Shown here piece after piece: positions 61,039 through 64,000 of a stretch of 64,000 nt of DNA. The notes beneath the pieces are model-generated. The model worked only from the letters and a program-made list of their open reading frames with translations, ran no database searches and was not told the origin of the DNA. How positions within the stretch are numbered: position 1 is the first letter of the stretch; every line of letters begins with the position of its first letter. A program made the translations under genes and the position numbers. This DNA is from Solenopsis invicta (taxonomy: Eukaryota; Arthropoda; Insecta; Hymenoptera; Formicidae), in the NCBI RefSeq assembly GCF_016802725.1, contig NC_052679.1:23493561-23557560 (forward strand), read 5' to 3'.

Positions 61039-61489
61039 CCCGAATTTCCTCTTCTGAGGGAGCTAAAATAATTATATGTAATTACAGAATCAAAGATAAT
61101 TTTATAATAAAGCCAACGTTTCTCATACCTTATAATTATAATTTATACATTTGAATTACAACTATAATATTATACATAAATTTTGTGACGATTAGTAATA
61201 ACATAATTAATTTATATTTGATATCTCTATTGCAAAATTATTATTATAAATGTAACACGTTTGTTCACTAGGTTATAATTTCACAAAGAGTAATGATATT
61301 CGGATAAATCCCATACGTAAACAGTCTATTAACAAATGGATATTATTTGAATCTCCCCCTGCTAATTGGTAATGCTCGTTACGAAGAATTTGAGCGCGAT
61401 GTTCTTATATAGCGAATAAAATGAAAATAATGGCATAACGTGTTTTTCTTTTCCGTGTTAATTCGAGTAGAAATTAATCGGTCTGATTA
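61039..61489. other. AT-rich DNA, nothing seen
   Basis: No open frame, repeat or RNA gene recognised. Confidence 0.4.
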
Positions 61490-61805
61490 AGAAGGCTGAC
61501 TATAATACTGATTATATTGGGTTTTTTTTAACTTATCATTGATTAATTATTGGCTGAATATTTAAATTAGTAACTGCTGTTTGTTCACTGGACAAAAAAA
61601 CATCAAATAATGTTGTCTTTTCAAAAATATATAATCTAATTACTAGACTATATATAGTTTTAATTTGATTAGTAGATTTCGATTATTATCTTATTTCAGA
61701 GAAAAAAATCTGTTTAGTGACTGAAAATGTATAATATACATGTGTGTTTTCACTAATAATGTTGGAACACGATCTCGTATGCTGTATACCGAATAAATAA
61801 CGACC
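61490..61805 (+). repeat. Direct repeat, copy 1
   Basis: It aligns to 63130-63465 in the same orientation: TTATCATTGATTA, GTAACTGCTGT, TTTTCAAAAATATATAATCT, GACTGAAAAT.TATAA, TGTATACC.AATAAATAAC. After 61805 the match stops and seems to resume near 63043 (ACAATAAAA..ATATAAATTCC). Confidence 0.6.
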
Positions 61806-63042
61806 CAGCAAACATGACGACGTTGATTTGTCGTGAGTTTGTCGTCATTAGTGTGACCTCATTAATGACCAAAAGATCGTCAATAGAACGTAAAAATAAC
61901 TGAAATGTCATTTCTCGATGTCATTTAAATTTGTCTGGAAAATGTCATTTTTGATCAAATAAAATAAATTTTATTGATTATCTTCCGATTTCAGAATACA
62001 CACGACAAAATTATGAACAAAAAAGTACTCGGAAAAAAATTCCCAAACGGTTATTCTTTTCAAGCCATGTACCTAAATCTGACGGTTACCGATTCAAATT
62101 AGGACGATCGTCTGTGTTTGACTTCTGTGATCATACGAGAATTGATATTTCGTGATGATCCATTGGGTGTTAATGGATATATATTTGTGATAGATCAATT
62201 TAATAAAAAGTTATTAAAAAGATAAAAATATATTTTTTTCATACGTTTGAAAATAAAATTACAATTTTTACTGCTTTTCACATATGCAGAATAGCTTTTC
62301 TTTTATTTGAATATAACATTAAATGTATGTTTGTATAAAACAACACTTGTTTTAATCACAACAACATTGTCGATTGTTGCGATGAATATTGCCAAGTGCT
62401 TCGGTGGTTAAACTGACTAAGACGCCCGCATGGAATGCAGGGAATCCAGGTTTAAATCCTGGCCAAGATAATACTTTTCGCAATAAATTCTTTAGTTTTC
62501 GGGATGAGGAAGAATAATAGAGATGTTTGTACAGGCATTAAAATTATTAAATTGATTAGCTGATTTAATTTCGTAATATTACATGTCTGCTTCTACTTAA
62601 GAATTGTGTTTTAAATCCGGCAAGCATGCAGTATGCAGTTTGGAAGTACTTTATATTCATAAATTTATTTAGGAAATTATTATTGATCACTAAGATCTAT
62701 CGACCGATATAATCATTAACTTAATTTAAATTTGTTGATACACTTTACGGTCATATTAAGATGTTTATACTGAATGCATTATATTGATAAATTATAGCTA
62801 GAGTCGTCTACCTTTCATGTAATTACATATAACAAGTTATGTAATGATATAATATAATTTATATTATGTAAATTACGCCCCTATATGGCATATTTGAGAC
62901 GACATATGGTAATAATGGAGCAAAATTAAGACGATTTATTACAATCATGAAAGAAGATTTACATTATGAAACACTTGAGTGACGCTACTGGTCATAAAAA
63001 TACGTATTTTTGACATTATTATACATTACCATGATTGGTAGG
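61806..63042. other. Probable insertion splitting the copy-1 repeat
   Basis: About 1.24 kb separate the two halves of copy 1. The segment begins CAGCAAACATGACGACG and contains repeated TGTCATTT and GTCATTA words plus the tRNA-like sequence. No terminal inverted repeat was recognised, so the nature of the insertion is open. Confidence 0.35.
62398..62470 (+). tRNA. tRNA-derived sequence (SINE head or tRNA pseudogene)
   Basis: The 73 bases have tRNA-like layout. T8 starts a box-A-like TGGTTAAACTGACTAAGACG. A perfect 5-bp T stem CCAGG/CCTGG encloses the 7-base loop TTTAAAT (box-B-like GGTTTAAATCC). Seven acceptor bases follow. The acceptor stem has two mismatches, the D stem is only 3 bp, and the anticodon arm is poorly formed, so it is probably not a working tRNA. 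It could be the promoter head of a tRNA-derived SINE; the body and tail are not defined. Confidence 0.45.
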
Positions 63043-63129
63043 ATACAATAAAAAAATAATATAAATTCCAAGATTAAATAGTTTTTTATTACTCGAGTGG
63101 AAATAAAGTCGATTTGATTCAGAATTTAG

Positions 63130-63465
63130 TGGCTGACCAGTACTAATTAGTTTAAATTTATTAATTTATCATTGATTAGTTACTGTTGCATATTCATAAT
63201 CAGATATTGCAATGTAACTGCTGTCAGTCACTACAGAAAAAATGATAGTAGATGGTCCAGCTTTTTCAAAAATATATAATCTAACTATTGTCTAACTATT
63301 AACAATTTTAGCTAACTTTAGTCTAACTATTAACATTTTTGCTCAGCAGATTCAGGTTGGTACATTTTATTTCATAAAGATAATGACTGAAAATCTATAA
63401 CATGCATAATGTGAACAGTGTATATCGGCACATGGATTTCTGTGTATACCAAATAAATAACAAGT
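63130..63465 (+). repeat. Direct repeat, copy 2
   Basis: Uninterrupted partner of 61490-61805. It contains its own small internal duplication (TCTAACTATT at 63280-63335). Confidence 0.6.
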
Positions 63466-63518
63466 TGCAATAAAAAGACGATATAAATATTCCAGATAAA
63501 GTAGTTACTTAATATGAA

Positions 63519-63710
63519 GGAGAAGTGAGCGTTACTAGATAGCAGCTGTGTAAGATACGACTTTTCTATTTCTCAGGACTAGATAGCTATGAGGTTCAGT
63601 TTCTACTAGGGCAGGAGAAGTGTGCGTTACATTACCAGATAGTAGATATGTAAGACACCCTTTTCCTATCACATGACTAGAATAACGTAAGGTTCAATTT
63701 TTACTAGAGT
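63519..63710 (+). repeat. Two-unit tandem repeat (~96 bp)
   Basis: Both units start GGAGAAGTG.GCGTTAC, continue with AGATAG.AG, TGTAAGA.AC, CT..GACTAGA, GAGGTTCA / AAGGTTCA, and end TTTCTACTAGGG / TTTTTACTAGAG. Diverged about one base in six by eye. Confidence 0.7.
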
Positions 63711-63800
63711 ACATTTATCCGCGTCTGGTATCTATTAGTCGTCGTTTATTTGGCGGTTGTGTTCGCGTTCGGCGATAGAGCCATCGACGTATCGTGCGTT

Positions 63801-63935
63801 ACACGCTATCGCGCGGAACTCTAGGTGAACGAGGTTGCAGCGTATTTACCAATTAAATCTGACTAAAGAGAGCAAGTATGAGCGATCGCGGGGCATTCTC
63901 TCTCGTTCACCTAAAATTCCGCGCGATAACACCTG
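63801..63935. mobile_element. Inverted repeat, ~35-bp arms
   Basis: ACGCTATCGCGCGGAACTCT then AGGTGAACGAG pairs with CTCGTTCACCT then AAAATTCCGCGCGATAACAC, with about 65 bases between. CpG-rich arms. It may be the end of an element that continues past the window, or a small foldback unit. Confidence 0.6.
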
Positions 63936-64000
63936 ACACAGCCTGGCACCTAACAATACCGTATCTTCGAAAGTTTCCACACGAGTAGTAAACGATGACA

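Noticed and set aside
1..64000. CRISPR arrays, operons, ribosome binding sites, rRNA genes
   Set aside because: None was seen. The tandem repeats present are microsatellites or two-copy duplications, and the sequence is eukaryotic in character.

Overview
The window looks like a stretch of animal nuclear DNA, most probably from a hymenopteran insect and perhaps an ant. The reasons are these. No prokaryotic-style gene packing is present. Very AT-rich DNA alternates with GC- and CpG-rich islands. Dinucleotide microsatellites are abundant. A decayed mariner-type transposase is present, along with many short palindromic DNA elements. The species call is an inference; no gene here is recognisable enough to fix it.

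I cannot name a single complete protein-coding gene. The sequence behaves like intergenic DNA or very long introns. The best possible host-gene traces are small: a 69-nt splice-flanked open exon at 1775-1843 (+), a 45-nt one at 31654-31698 (-) with a possible ATG exon just upstream of it (31899-31966), a 606-nt open frame at 51381-51986 (-) bounded by an AG and a GTAAGT, and an acceptor-linked short frame at 55518-55622 (+). All are hypotheses from splice consensus and open frame only; none matches a family I recognise.

What the window does show directly is a dense collection of repeats, mostly unrelated to each other. (1) There are about fifteen inverted-repeat or foldback elements: 1467-1605, 7465-7603, 7676-7819, 14922-15527, 15731-15995, 25077-25470 with neighbours to 26320, 34083-34560, 35294-35509, 36582-37548, 43647-43970, 49698-49863, 56089-56260, 60666-61038 and 63801-63935. 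(2) Five pairs of diverged direct repeats lie kilobases apart: 2590-3490 with 49475-50330, 5757-6290 with 41817-42350, 24080-24660 with 45850-46900, 12225-12450 with 14548-14790, and 61490-61805 with 63130-63465. (3) A mariner relic lies at 48390-48790 (-). (4) A tRNA-derived sequence lies at 62398-62470 (+). (5) Long AT, AC, GA, CT, AAT and G tracts are scattered throughout.

Layout: 1-3.5 kb has a palindromic MITE, one exon candidate and the first AT-rich repeat. 3.5-12 kb is mostly unique DNA with two MITEs near 7.5 kb. 12-16 kb has a diverged duplication, a large foldback element and a MITE. 16-24 kb is unique DNA with GC-rich islands. 24-26.4 kb is a repeat plus a cluster of nested inverted repeats. 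26.4-34 kb is AT-rich DNA with the minus-strand exon candidates. 34-37.6 kb holds three foldback elements. 38-48 kb is unique DNA with islands plus repeats. 48-50.3 kb holds mariner, a tandem repeat and a MITE nested in an older repeat. 50-55 kb has the largest GC-rich island. 56-64 kb is again repeat-rich, ending in a palindrome.
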